Positions 9,431-16,487 of a stretch of 64,000 nucleotides of DNA are shown piece by piece (the first letter of the stretch is position 1; each line of letters begins with the position of its first letter). The notes below the pieces were generated by a model that saw nothing but the letters and a program-made list of their open reading frames with translations, was not told where the DNA came from and did not search any database. Position numbers and translations under genes: made by a program. The stretch spans positions 62,001-126,000 of the forward strand of contig JAIQFQ010000006.1 of the NCBI GenBank assembly GCA_020073245.1, in the 5' to 3' direction. The stretch is from Terriglobia bacterium. GTDB lineage: Bacteria > Acidobacteriota > Thermoanaerobaculia > Thermoanaerobaculales > Thermoanaerobaculaceae.

Positions 9431-9583
9431 CAGTGAAGAGTCAAGAGTGAGGAATGAAGAGCTGAGAGTCCAAAGTTCAAAGTCGAAAGTACGAAGACCT
9501 TCGTCAAGAGCCTCGGGGAAGCATGAAAAGCACCCAACTCCTCGGCTCTAAGCTCTCGACCTTCAACCTTCGACTCCAAACTC
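9431..9583 (+). repeat. A-type 3'-end inverted repeat after bamA
   Basis: Starts 2 bp after the bamA stop with GGCAGT, also found at the start of the lysS copy. The purine-rich arm includes AAAGTTCAAAGTCGAAAGT at 9472-9490. The pyrimidine-rich arm is at 9551-9583 (CTCTCGACCTTCAACCTTC and on). It fills most of the 190-bp gap before the methyltransferase gene. An inner GAAGACCTTC palindrome sits at 9493-9502. Confidence 0.7.
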
Positions 9584-9605
9584 CTGCCCCACCGCCGTCG
9601 TGCGC

Positions 9606-9614
9606 TGGTACACT
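9606..9614 (+). promoter_or_regulatory. Extended -10 immediately upstream of the methyltransferase start
   Basis: TGGTACACT (TGn plus TACACT) ends 6 nt before ATG 9621. The transcript would begin at or beside the start codon. No Shine-Dalgarno sequence is present, which predicts a leaderless mRNA. Confidence 0.4.
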
Positions 9615-9620
9615 TCTATG

Positions 9621-10457
9621 ATGGAAGGCCAGCAACGACCGACGCCGGGGGGCGCGTTGCCGCCGCATCCAACCCTCGAACGCTACTACGGCCGCGATGA
9701 CGAGAGGCCGCGGTTCGTCCGCCGACTGTTCGACTCCGCCGCGCGCGACTACGACCGCATCGAAGGGCCCATGGCACTTGGCTGGGGGCGTCGGTACCGC
9801 AGTGAGGCGTTGCGGCGAGCAGGGCTCAGCCCGGGTATGAAGGTGCTCGACGTGGCGATCGGGACGGGTTTGGTGGCGCGCGAAGCCGCCCAGCTCGCCG
9901 GTGACGGAAAGGTGGTCGGGCTCGACCCCAGCTTCGGCATGCTGCTGGAGGCCTGCCGGCAGCTCGGCGTCGCGGGGGTCCTCGGGCTTGGCGAACAACT
10001 CCCGATTCGCGATTGCGGGTTCGACTTCCTGAGCATGGGGTATGCGCTTCGACACCTTGGGGACCTGACGGCCGCCTTCAGGGAGTTCTTCCGCGTGCTC
10101 AGACCCGGCGGCACGGTGTGCGTGCTCGAGCTCACGCGGCCAACGAACAGATTCGGAGCCGGGCTGATCCGCTTCTACCTGAGGCGCGTCGTCCCGGCGT
10201 TCACGAGGTTGCGAACCCGCAACGTCGACGCGGAGCTCCTGATGCGCTACTTCTGGGACACCATCGAGAACTGCGTGTCCCCCGCCTCCATCCTCCAAGC
10301 ACTGGACACCGCGGGCTTCATCGACGTCCAACGGGTCCTATCGATCGGGCTCTTCTCCGAGTACACCGGCCGGAAACCGGGTGCGGGAGACGGCTCTTCG
10401 CGCCCGGGCCGGAGGGAGGGCGGCGGCAACTTCTTCGTTCGCACGATCGCTCGTTAG
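9621..10457 (+). CDS. UbiE/MenG-type class I SAM methyltransferase
   Basis: Probably methylates demethylmenaquinone. Seen: F-D-S-A-A-R-D-Y-D near residue 42, SAM motif I V-L-D-V-A-I-G-T-G at about 74-82, V-G-L-D-P-S acidic loop, R-x-L-x-P-G-G motif III, and a long C-terminal helical segment. About 278 residues, slightly longer than the usual 230-250 because of both tails. The start is uncertain: tandem ATGs at 9618 and 9621, with GTG 9600 upstream. 9621 fits best with the -10 box at 9609-9614. The gene stands alone. Its TAG stop overlaps the TAA of the converging gene in the shared tetranucleotide TTAG (10454-10457). Confidence 0.8.
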   Translation: MEGQQRPTPGGALPPHPTLERYYGRDDERPRFVRRLFDSAARDYDRIEGPMALGWGRRYRSEALRRAGLSPGMKVLDVAIGTGLVAREAAQLAGDGKVVGLDPSFGMLLEACRQLGVAGVLGLGEQLPIRDCGFDFLSMGYALRHLGDLTAAFREFFRVLRPGGTVCVLELTRPTNRFGAGLIRFYLRRVVPAFTRLRTRNVDAELLMRYFWDTIENCVSPASILQALDTAGFIDVQRVLSIGLFSEYTGRKPGAGDGSSRPGRREGGGNFFVRTIAR

Positions 10458-11590
10458 ACAGAGTTGTTGTGCGAGTCCGATGCAACCGCCACGACCTCCC
10501 CGCTGTTGGACTGCTTGATGAAGGCCGCCAGCGTCAGCGTGTCGGAGGCACCGTCGCCCGCGCTGGGCGGCGAGGCGCCCGCGCGCTCCCGGACATCGCC
10601 CACCGTGATCGCCTCCGGCGGCCGTGCCAGGCGCCATCCGGTCGATCCGCCTGTGAGAATCGGTGGCGTGGCCGCGAGTTGGGCCAGAACATCGTCGCCG
10701 GAGTGGCCGAGCATGCGGATGAGCTCATCCGTGGAGAGGCTCCCGTTTCGGTGGACCGTGGCGAGCAGGGTCAGCAGTCTTCGGGCACCGTCGGTTTGCC
10801 TTGTGGGCGAAGCGTGTCCGACCACCCAGGAGGCCTCGGCCCCGAGGAGAACCGCGAACCAGAGCAGAAAGAGTGAGATGAGGAAGAAGAGCAGCATCGA
10901 GATCGAGCCGTAGATGACGTTGAGGTCCGATACGAGGCCGATGTACGTCTGGAACGTGAGGTGGATGATCGTCAGCGCCACGGCCCCAACGGCAGCGCCG
11001 GAAAGAGCCGCTCGCCAGCTCACCCTGGTGTGGGGGACCCATCGGTAGAGTGCCGTCAGCACGACTGCGGCCAACAGCATAGGAAGCGGTCGCGTGACGG
11101 GAGCTGCGGCCAGGTACCACGGCCGCGAGGACAGCCAGTAGAGGGCCGAGAACAGCGCCGCGAGCAGCAGCGGCCCCGTCACGACGACCGTCGCAATCGA
11201 GACCAGGCGGACCTCCCATCGGCGTCGGCGGGGCAAACCCCAGATTGCGTTGATGACCTCTTCGATCTGCCAGAGCGAGTTGAATGTGACAACGACCGAG
11301 ATCGCAACGGCCAACCAGCCGAGGGCCGCCGTACGCTGGGCGAAGGCGGCCAGGGTCGCCTGGACCCGGGTCGGCGAAAACGGGAACACGGTCGCGATCG
11401 CGCTCACGACAACCGCGGCCCGCTCGGGCTGGACTCGCCCCACTGTGACCAGCGCCACTGTCAACACAGGTACGATTGAAAGTACGGTCGTGTAGGCGAG
11501 GGCCCCTGACCGCAACATGAGCTGGTCCCTGTGCTGAGCACGGGCAAGTTCAGTCACGAAGCGGGCGAACCGGCCCAGCGACCTGCTCAA
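10454..11590 (-). CDS. YihY/BrkB-family (UPF0761) inner-membrane protein
   Basis: A 378-residue polytopic membrane protein of the family once called RNase BN; its true function is unsettled. Six hydrophobic helices lie between about residues 35 and 270, with the family's conserved S-G-A-L-A-Y-T/S-x-x-x-S-x-x-P start (about 28-41). A cytoplasmic C-terminal part of about 110 residues follows. The start is TTG, which overlaps the stop of the upstream MBL gene by 3 bp (TTGA), so translation is likely coupled. The 3' end converges on the methyltransferase with a 4-bp overlap. Confidence 0.85.
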   Translation of the reverse strand: MSRSLGRFARFVTELARAQHRDQLMLRSGALAYTTVLSIVPVLTVALVTVGRVQPERAAVVVSAIATVFPFSPTRVQATLAAFAQRTAALGWLAVAISVVVTFNSLWQIEEVINAIWGLPRRRRWEVRLVSIATVVVTGPLLLAALFSALYWLSSRPWYLAAAPVTRPLPMLLAAVVLTALYRWVPHTRVSWRAALSGAAVGAVALTIIHLTFQTYIGLVSDLNVIYGSISMLLFFLISLFLLWFAVLLGAEASWVVGHASPTRQTDGARRLLTLLATVHRNGSLSTDELIRMLGHSGDDVLAQLAATPPILTGGSTGWRLARPPEAITVGDVRERAGASPPSAGDGASDTLTLAAFIKQSNSGEVVAVASDSHNNSV

Positions 11591-12978
11591 AGCGTCACCG
11601 TCTCTTCGAGGGATGGAAGCAGGCAGCGCCAGCCGAAGCGGGCCGCAAAGCGGTCGGCCAGTGCCCGGCTCGCTGCGGGCTCGCCGTGCGTCACGAACAC
11701 GGTCGATGGGGCTCTCGTGGGCTCGCCGGCCCAGATGGTGAGCTCATCCGCGTCGGCATGGGCAGACAGCGAGGAGATGCTGCGGACCTGCGCGGCCACC
11801 GGAACCATCTCCCCGAAGATCTTGACCTCCCGCTCGCCGTCGAGGATCCGGCGCCCGCGCGTGCCCTCTGCCTGAAAGCCCACGAACACGACCGTCGTGC
11901 TCGGGTCGGGGAGGCGATGGCGCAGATGGTGGAGGATGCGCCCGCCTGTCGCCATGCCGGACGCCGAGATGATGATCGCCGGCCCCGAGATCGTGTTCAG
12001 CCGTTTGGACTCGTCGACCCGCCCGATGATCTCGAGGTTGGGAGGGACGAGGGGATCCACCCCACCGCGCACGAGCTCGCGCATTTCGGCGTCGTGCTCC
12101 TGAACGCATGAGCGGTAGGCCTCGGTTGCCTCGCGTCCCATTGGAGAATCGAGGAAGATCGGCAGCGGCGCGATTGCCTCGTCCTCGACGAGCTCTCGGA
12201 GGAGGTACAGCAGCTCCTGCGTACGGTCGATCGCGAAGGCCGGGACCAAGATCACACCTTTGCGTTCGATAGCCTCGGTGATGACCTCGGTGAGTTGCTC
12301 CCGGGGGTCGCCGGGGTCGTGGAGTCGGTCGCCGTAGGTGGACTCGACCACGAGGAAGGTGGAGCCGGGGTACGGTTCGGGTTCCTTGAGGATGGGGACG
12401 TCGTAGCGGCCGACGTCGCCCGAAAAGTAGATCGTGATGTGGTCTCCGCCGCCCACCTTGATGCGGAGTTCGACCGCAGCCGCGCCGAGGATGTGTCCCT
12501 GCCTGTGAAAGGTGAACTCGATCCCCGGTCGAAGGGTGAGCCGTTGCCCAAACGGCACGCCCTTGAGCGTGCCGAGGGCCTCCTGGGCGTCATGCACGGT
12601 GAAAAGAGGCAGAGCGGGTGCGTGTTTGGACGAACCGACCTTGGTCGCGAACCGTGCCTCTTCCTCCTGCAGGTGAGCGGCGTCAGGGAGCACGGCCTGG
12701 AGCAACCGGGATGTCGGGGGCGTGACGTACGTTGGGCCATCGAAACCCCCTCGAACGAGGCGCGGGAGGAAACCGGTGTGGTCGATGTGCGCGTGGGTGA
12801 GGATGACCGCTGCGAGGGACCCCACCGGTACCGGGAACGGCGCCCAGTTGCGGAGGCGGAGCTCCTTCAAGCCCTGGAAGAGACCCGCATCGACCAGGAT
12901 GCGGGTGCCGTGAGCGTCGACCAGATAACGTGAACCCGTGACCGTTCCGGTGGCGCCGAGGAAGGTGAGAGAAACCAT
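11587..12978 (-). CDS. Beta-CASP metallo-beta-lactamase RNase (Ysh1/CPSF-type)
   Basis: Predicted zinc-dependent RNA nuclease of the archaeal-CPSF/YSH1-like bacterial group. The 463-residue product has the MBL core with H-A-H-I-D-H-T-G at 62-69 and the later F-S-G-D-V-G-R motif. The beta-CASP insertion is followed by an S-A-S-G-M-A-x-G-G-R motif (family motif B region), and near the C-terminus are S-A-H-A-D and F-V-T-H-G-E. All metal ligands look intact. A promoter TTGATG-17-TATGGT lies just upstream, giving a very short 5' UTR. First gene of a two-gene unit with the YihY-like protein. Confidence 0.9.
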   Translation of the reverse strand: MVSLTFLGATGTVTGSRYLVDAHGTRILVDAGLFQGLKELRLRNWAPFPVPVGSLAAVILTHAHIDHTGFLPRLVRGGFDGPTYVTPPTSRLLQAVLPDAAHLQEEEARFATKVGSSKHAPALPLFTVHDAQEALGTLKGVPFGQRLTLRPGIEFTFHRQGHILGAAAVELRIKVGGGDHITIYFSGDVGRYDVPILKEPEPYPGSTFLVVESTYGDRLHDPGDPREQLTEVITEAIERKGVILVPAFAIDRTQELLYLLRELVEDEAIAPLPIFLDSPMGREATEAYRSCVQEHDAEMRELVRGGVDPLVPPNLEIIGRVDESKRLNTISGPAIIISASGMATGGRILHHLRHRLPDPSTTVVFVGFQAEGTRGRRILDGEREVKIFGEMVPVAAQVRSISSLSAHADADELTIWAGEPTRAPSTVFVTHGEPAASRALADRFAARFGWRCLLPSLEETVTL

Positions 12979-12989
12979 CAGGCAGCTCT

Positions 12990-13018
12990 ACCATACTCGT
13001 GCAGCTACGTCGCATCAA
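12990..13018 (-). promoter_or_regulatory. Promoter of the MBL RNase operon
   Basis: On the minus strand TTGATG (13013-13018), a 17-bp spacer and TATGGT (12990-12995). The predicted start is about 5 nt before the ATG at 12978, so the mRNA is nearly leaderless. Confidence 0.55.
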
Positions 13019-13052
13019 CCGGTTTTGTCGCATGTCCAGCTTCTCGTTTACC

Positions 13053-13081
13053 TTGCGCCGTTTCGGGCCGGGGCGTAGAAT
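13053..13081 (+). promoter_or_regulatory. Promoter of the small membrane protein/kinase gene group
   Basis: TTGCGC (13053-13058), 17 bp, TAGAAT (13076-13081). It precedes the GGGAGG Shine-Dalgarno and ATG 13114. It is divergent from, and close to, the MBL promoter. Confidence 0.55.
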
Positions 13082-13113
13082 CGGTTTCATCAAGGGATCA
13101 CTGGGAGGTGTCC

Positions 13114-13611
13114 ATGACAACAGCGAAGAAGCCGTCGGGAGTCGACGAGAAGATCGACCAGTTGGAGGGCGCCGTGCACAACGTGCTCGAAGGGGCCAAA
13201 GAGTCCATTGCGCGGGCAGAGGGCTCGATGGAGAAGGCCAAGGAAGCGATCGGCGAAGGGTACGGAAAGGTGCGGTCCCGTTCATCGGAGGCCTACAGCA
13301 AGGCCAGGGTATACCTGACCGAAGCCCGGGCCGCGCTCGAGACTGCACGTGAGAAGATGGGTGAGCTCTACGGCCGCTCGCGCGAGGTCGCGGAAGAAGC
13401 GTATGCGAAGGCCAAGGAGAATTTCGACAAGCTCACCGTCGAGGTCAAGAAGGGCTACGCCAAGGTGAAGGCAAAGGTGCAGGAGATCGATGTGAAGGAA
13501 GTCCGCGACGACGTGGTGGACTACATCCGGCGCAACCCCGGCAAGTCGGTCCTGATCGCGCTCGGGATCGGATTCGCCGTGGGCTACCTGGTGCGCCGTC
13601 GGGAGCCGTAA
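13114..13611 (+). CDS. DUF883/ElaB-like tail-anchored helical protein
   Basis: A 165-residue, Lys/Glu/Ala-rich, almost entirely helical protein. Heptad-like amphipathic stretches span about 10-135, then comes one C-terminal membrane segment (S-V-L-I-A-L-G-I-G-F-A-V-G-Y-L) ending in R-R-R-E-P. This matches the ElaB/YqjD/DUF883 layout: a soluble helical rod anchored by its C-terminus, with E. coli YqjD reported to bind ribosomes. ATG 13114 was chosen for GGGAGG 5 nt upstream rather than the in-frame GTG at 13108. First gene after a clear promoter. Role here unknown; stress or stationary-phase expression would be typical of the family. Confidence 0.7.
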   Translation: MTTAKKPSGVDEKIDQLEGAVHNVLEGAKESIARAEGSMEKAKEAIGEGYGKVRSRSSEAYSKARVYLTEARAALETAREKMGELYGRSREVAEEAYAKAKENFDKLTVEVKKGYAKVKAKVQEIDVKEVRDDVVDYIRRNPGKSVLIALGIGFAVGYLVRRREP

Positions 13612-13614
13612 CAC

Positions 13615-13953
13615 ATGGACGACGAGAAGCTGGGCCACGACGAGCAGGAACTCGAACCATCGGCACCCAAAGAGGAGCCGTACGAGCTCCAGGACGAGGA
13701 TGATGAGGCGGGAGCGGAACGCCGGCGTCTGAATGCAGACTTCCTCCTCGACAAGGTCATACCGGACGAGATCGACTGGCGCGACCTTGTCCGGCGGCAC
13801 CCGATGCTGTCCGTCGGGGTGGCCGCCGGCCTGGGGTTCCTGATCGGGCGATCCAAGGGCGCCGCCATTGTCGCGGGCGTCTCGGCGGCGGTGACGAGTG
13901 GGGTCATGCGCCAGCTGTCGGATGTCCTCGACGGCGAGGTCTTCGAGTTCTGA
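13615..13953 (+). CDS. Small acidic membrane protein, hypothetical
   Basis: 112 residues, not recognised. The N-terminal half is very acidic (runs of D/E, about 1-40). The middle, about 44-60, resembles the region preceding the DUF883-like anchor of the neighbour (D-W-R-D-L-V-R-R-H-P versus V-D-Y-I-R-R-N-P). A hydrophobic, glycine-rich membrane segment covers about 66-95. It begins 3 bp after the preceding stop and probably pairs functionally with it. The shared R-R-x-P plus TM arrangement suggests the two genes are related by duplication or act together; this is inference. Confidence 0.65.
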   Translation: MDDEKLGHDEQELEPSAPKEEPYELQDEDDEAGAERRRLNADFLLDKVIPDEIDWRDLVRRHPMLSVGVAAGLGFLIGRSKGAAIVAGVSAAVTSGVMRQLSDVLDGEVFEF

Positions 13954-13976
13954 TCGCCTTGTCCTGGGGGTGAGCC

Positions 13977-14372
13977 ATGCCCTGGTGTCCGAAGTGTGGT
14001 GAGGAGTACCGCGAGGGCTTCACCCGCTGCTCGGAGTGCGGCGTTGCCCTCGTGGCCGTGCCTCCTGCAAAGTCGGAGGCCTTGGCAGAGCCAGGACCCG
14101 CCTGGGTCGAGGTCGCATCCTACACGACAGCCGAGGAGGCGCGCCTCGCCCAGGGGCTCCTGGAGGAGCAAGGAATCGCCGCCGAGGTCGTTGACAAACA
14201 CGTCGTGCTGAACCCGTTCCCGCAAGTCGATGAGGCCGAGGTGCTCCTGCTGGTGGCCCCCGAGGACGCTGAGCGGGCCGACGCCGTGCTTGCGCAGGCC
14301 GAGGCAGGAGACGACACTCTTTCCGAGGACGTCGATGCCGACGCCGACACGCCGGGGGAAACAACGCGGTGA
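13977..14372 (+). CDS. Zinc-ribbon protein with DUF2007-type signal-transducing domain
   Basis: 131 residues. An N-terminal zinc ribbon C-P-K-C...C-S-E-C (residues 4-22) is followed by a PII-like/DUF2007 fold starting V-E-V-A-S-Y-T-T-A-E-E-A (about 45-110), with the family's A-x-x-L-x-x-x-G-I pattern. The C-terminus is an acidic tail. GGGGGTGAG lies before the ATG. The stop overlaps the kinase start (GTGA), so it is co-translated with the kinase and could be a partner or regulator of it. DUF2007 proteins have no proven biochemical role. Confidence 0.75.
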   Translation: MPWCPKCGEEYREGFTRCSECGVALVAVPPAKSEALAEPGPAWVEVASYTTAEEARLAQGLLEEQGIAAEVVDKHVVLNPFPQVDEAEVLLLVAPEDAERADAVLAQAEAGDDTLSEDVDADADTPGETTR

Positions 14373-15937
14373 CGCTGCCCGCTTCGGTGGGGCGCTACAC
14401 GGTCGTCGGTGAGCTCGGCCGCGGCGCGATGGGCGTCGTCTACAGCGCCCGCGATCCTGCGCTCGACAGGCCCGTGGCAGTAAAGATCATTGTGCCTCGC
14501 GCGGACGGCGGGGCCTCCACCAGTTCCGAGCTCGAGGCGAGGTTCCTGCGCGAGGCGAGGGTGGCGGCGCGCATCAGCCATCCCGGTGTGGTCACTGTCT
14601 TCGACGCCGGGCGTGAAGGTGATTTCCTCTACCTCGTGATGGAGCTCATAGACGGAGAGTCACTCGGCGAACGGGTTCTGCGCCGCGATTTCCCTTCAGC
14701 CCCCGATGCCCTCGAGCTCGCGGCCCAGGTTGCGGAGGCCCTGGGCGCCGCACACGCTCTCGGGGTCGTGCACCGCGACATCAAGCCCGGCAACGTCATG
14801 ATCACCCGTCAAGGACGCGTGAAGGTGGCGGACTTCGGGGTCGCCAAGGCGGCCGGCGACGGGACCGACCTCACCCGCACCGGGATCGTCGTGGGCAGCC
14901 CGGCGTACATGGCTCCTGAACAGGTGCGCGGCGAGGTCCTCGACGGTCGTGCCGACCTTTTCTCCCTCGGCGTCGTGCTCTACGAGCTGCTGATGCACCG
15001 CAAGCCTTTCCCGGCCGACACGGTTACTACGCTGATCTACCAGATCCTCCATGAGGACCCGCTCGCTGACCCCAACGTGTCCCACGTACTTGGCGAGGAC
15101 GCGGCGGCGTTCCTGCGCCGCTGCCTGGCAAAGACCGTGAGCGAGCGCATCCCCGATGCCGCAACATTCGCCAGCGGCGCACGAACCTTGGCGGCGGGTT
15201 TCGCTGCCGAAAGCCCGGTCACGGGTGCGTCGACGGCAACGATCGTGACGGGCGCGGTTCCGACGAGACGGCATCCGCGCGCGGGCTTGGTGGTAACGCT
15301 CGTCGGGGTCGGTCTTCTCGCCCTCGCTGGCGCGGTCCTGCTCAGGCACAGCGCCATATCACCCGCGAAGCCCGGTCCTCCCGGCGTCGTCCCGGACCAG
15401 GTGGCGCGCGAGAGGAACGGGAGCCGTGCGCCGGTGGTCCCTCTCGTTGGCTCGAACCTTCCCGCGCCTGCCGCACCGGTGCGCGTCGCGATCCGTCGGC
15501 CCACCGCTGCGCTGACGCCGGTCTCGTCACCTGGAGGAAGGAAGGCGCGGGCACCGGCCGCGCCGCCCGTGACGGAGCCATCGCAAGCAACGGGCGCGCA
15601 GACACCCTCGGCGGTTCCGCCGCAAGCGGTCGCTGTGCCCGCCGGCCAGGGCGGAATAGCGGTGCCATCGGTGGTCGCGATCTTCTACTGCCGGCGGGGT
15701 GCAGAGTTCAACGTGACACCGCCGCAGGCGCTCGTGACGGTCGACGAAACGGCGATCGGCCAGGCGGACAACGACGATCACTCACGGGGCGACAAGAAGT
15801 ACGTCTTCTCCCAACCGGGCAAACACTATGTCAAACTCTCCGCCCCGGGGTTTCGCACGACCTGGATCGCAATCATGGTGGATTCCAAGGCAACCGAAGA
15901 GTTCGCCGACGTGGACACCAGGTTGCCTCAGCAGTGA
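14369..15937 (+). CDS. Hanks-type Ser/Thr protein kinase with one TM and extracytoplasmic domain
   Basis: 522 residues. The cytoplasmic kinase domain (about 7-275) has the G-loop G-E-L-G-R-G-A-M-G, V-A-V-K-I lysine at about 39, H-R-D-I-K-P-G-N near 133-140, D-F-G near 152-154 and G-S-P-A-Y-M-A-P-E-Q; all catalytic residues are present. One membrane helix (about 306-328) leads to a Pro/Ala-rich linker (330-430). The C-terminal beta-rich domain of about 90 residues has PEGA-like features (P-P-x-A-x-V-x-V-D...). Such receptors sense envelope or cell state and phosphorylate cytoplasmic proteins. Last gene of the four-gene unit; the preceding DUF2007-type protein overlaps it by 4 bp. Confidence 0.9.
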   Translation: MTLPASVGRYTVVGELGRGAMGVVYSARDPALDRPVAVKIIVPRADGGASTSSELEARFLREARVAARISHPGVVTVFDAGREGDFLYLVMELIDGESLGERVLRRDFPSAPDALELAAQVAEALGAAHALGVVHRDIKPGNVMITRQGRVKVADFGVAKAAGDGTDLTRTGIVVGSPAYMAPEQVRGEVLDGRADLFSLGVVLYELLMHRKPFPADTVTTLIYQILHEDPLADPNVSHVLGEDAAAFLRRCLAKTVSERIPDAATFASGARTLAAGFAAESPVTGASTATIVTGAVPTRRHPRAGLVVTLVGVGLLALAGAVLLRHSAISPAKPGPPGVVPDQVARERNGSRAPVVPLVGSNLPAPAAPVRVAIRRPTAALTPVSSPGGRKARAPAAPPVTEPSQATGAQTPSAVPPQAVAVPAGQGGIAVPSVVAIFYCRRGAEFNVTPPQALVTVDETAIGQADNDDHSRGDKKYVFSQPGKHYVKLSAPGFRTTWIAIMVDSKATEEFADVDTRLPQQ

Positions 15938-15989
15938 CACCGCGCCTGGAGGTTCTCCGGCCCGGCGCCTCTCCCGCCAACCCTGGGAT

Positions 15990-16487
15990 TCATCTCGCCT
16001 GGCGGCGCAACTCCTCGAGGGCCCGGCGGACCGGCTCGGGCACGAGGCCCGAGACGTCGCCGCCCAGCCGCCAGATCTCGCGGACGACCCGCCCCGAGAG
16101 GTAGGTGAACTCCTCGGTGGGCGTGAGGAACACCGTTTCGGCAGGGTTCCAGAGCCTGCGGTTCATGAGAGCTATCTGGAACTCGTACTCGAAATCGGAA
16201 ACCGCCCGCATTCCGCGAAGGATCACCCGGGCACGGCTCTCGCGCAGGAAGTCGACGAGGAGCCCCGAGAAGGCGGTCACTTCGACCCCGGGCATGTCCT
16301 CGAGCGTGCTGCGAATGAGGTCCACGCGTTGTTCCGTCGGCAGCAGCGGCGTTTTGTCCGTGTTCTGGAGGACCCCCACCACGACGCGCGGGAAGATCGT
16401 GATCGCCCGCCGAACGATATCGAGGTGCCCGAGGTGGAAGGGATCAAAGCTCCCGGGGTAGACCGCGGTGATCGGCTGCTCGATCAC
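15990..16487 (-). CDS. coaD: Phosphopantetheine adenylyltransferase
   Basis: Fourth step of coenzyme A synthesis: adenylates 4'-phosphopantetheine. 165 residues, typical length. The nucleotidyltransferase signature G-S-F-D-P-F-H-L-G-H (12-21) is present, as is the R-G-M-R-A-V-S-D-F-E-Y-E substrate-binding segment (about 92-103) and the later Y-L-S-G-R-V-V-R-E motif. The GTG start overlaps the stop of the upstream gene by 4 bp (GTGA). It is last in the aroF/S55/propeller/coaD unit, an unusual set of neighbours for this gene. Confidence 0.96.
   Translation of the reverse strand: MIEQPITAVYPGSFDPFHLGHLDIVRRAITIFPRVVVGVLQNTDKTPLLPTEQRVDLIRSTLEDMPGVEVTAFSGLLVDFLRESRARVILRGMRAVSDFEYEFQIALMNRRLWNPAETVFLTPTEEFTYLSGRVVREIWRLGGDVSGLVPEPVRRALEELRRQAR

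Noticed and set aside
15938-15989. Terminator between the kinase gene and coaD
   Set aside because: GC-rich but with no convincing stem and no T-tract.
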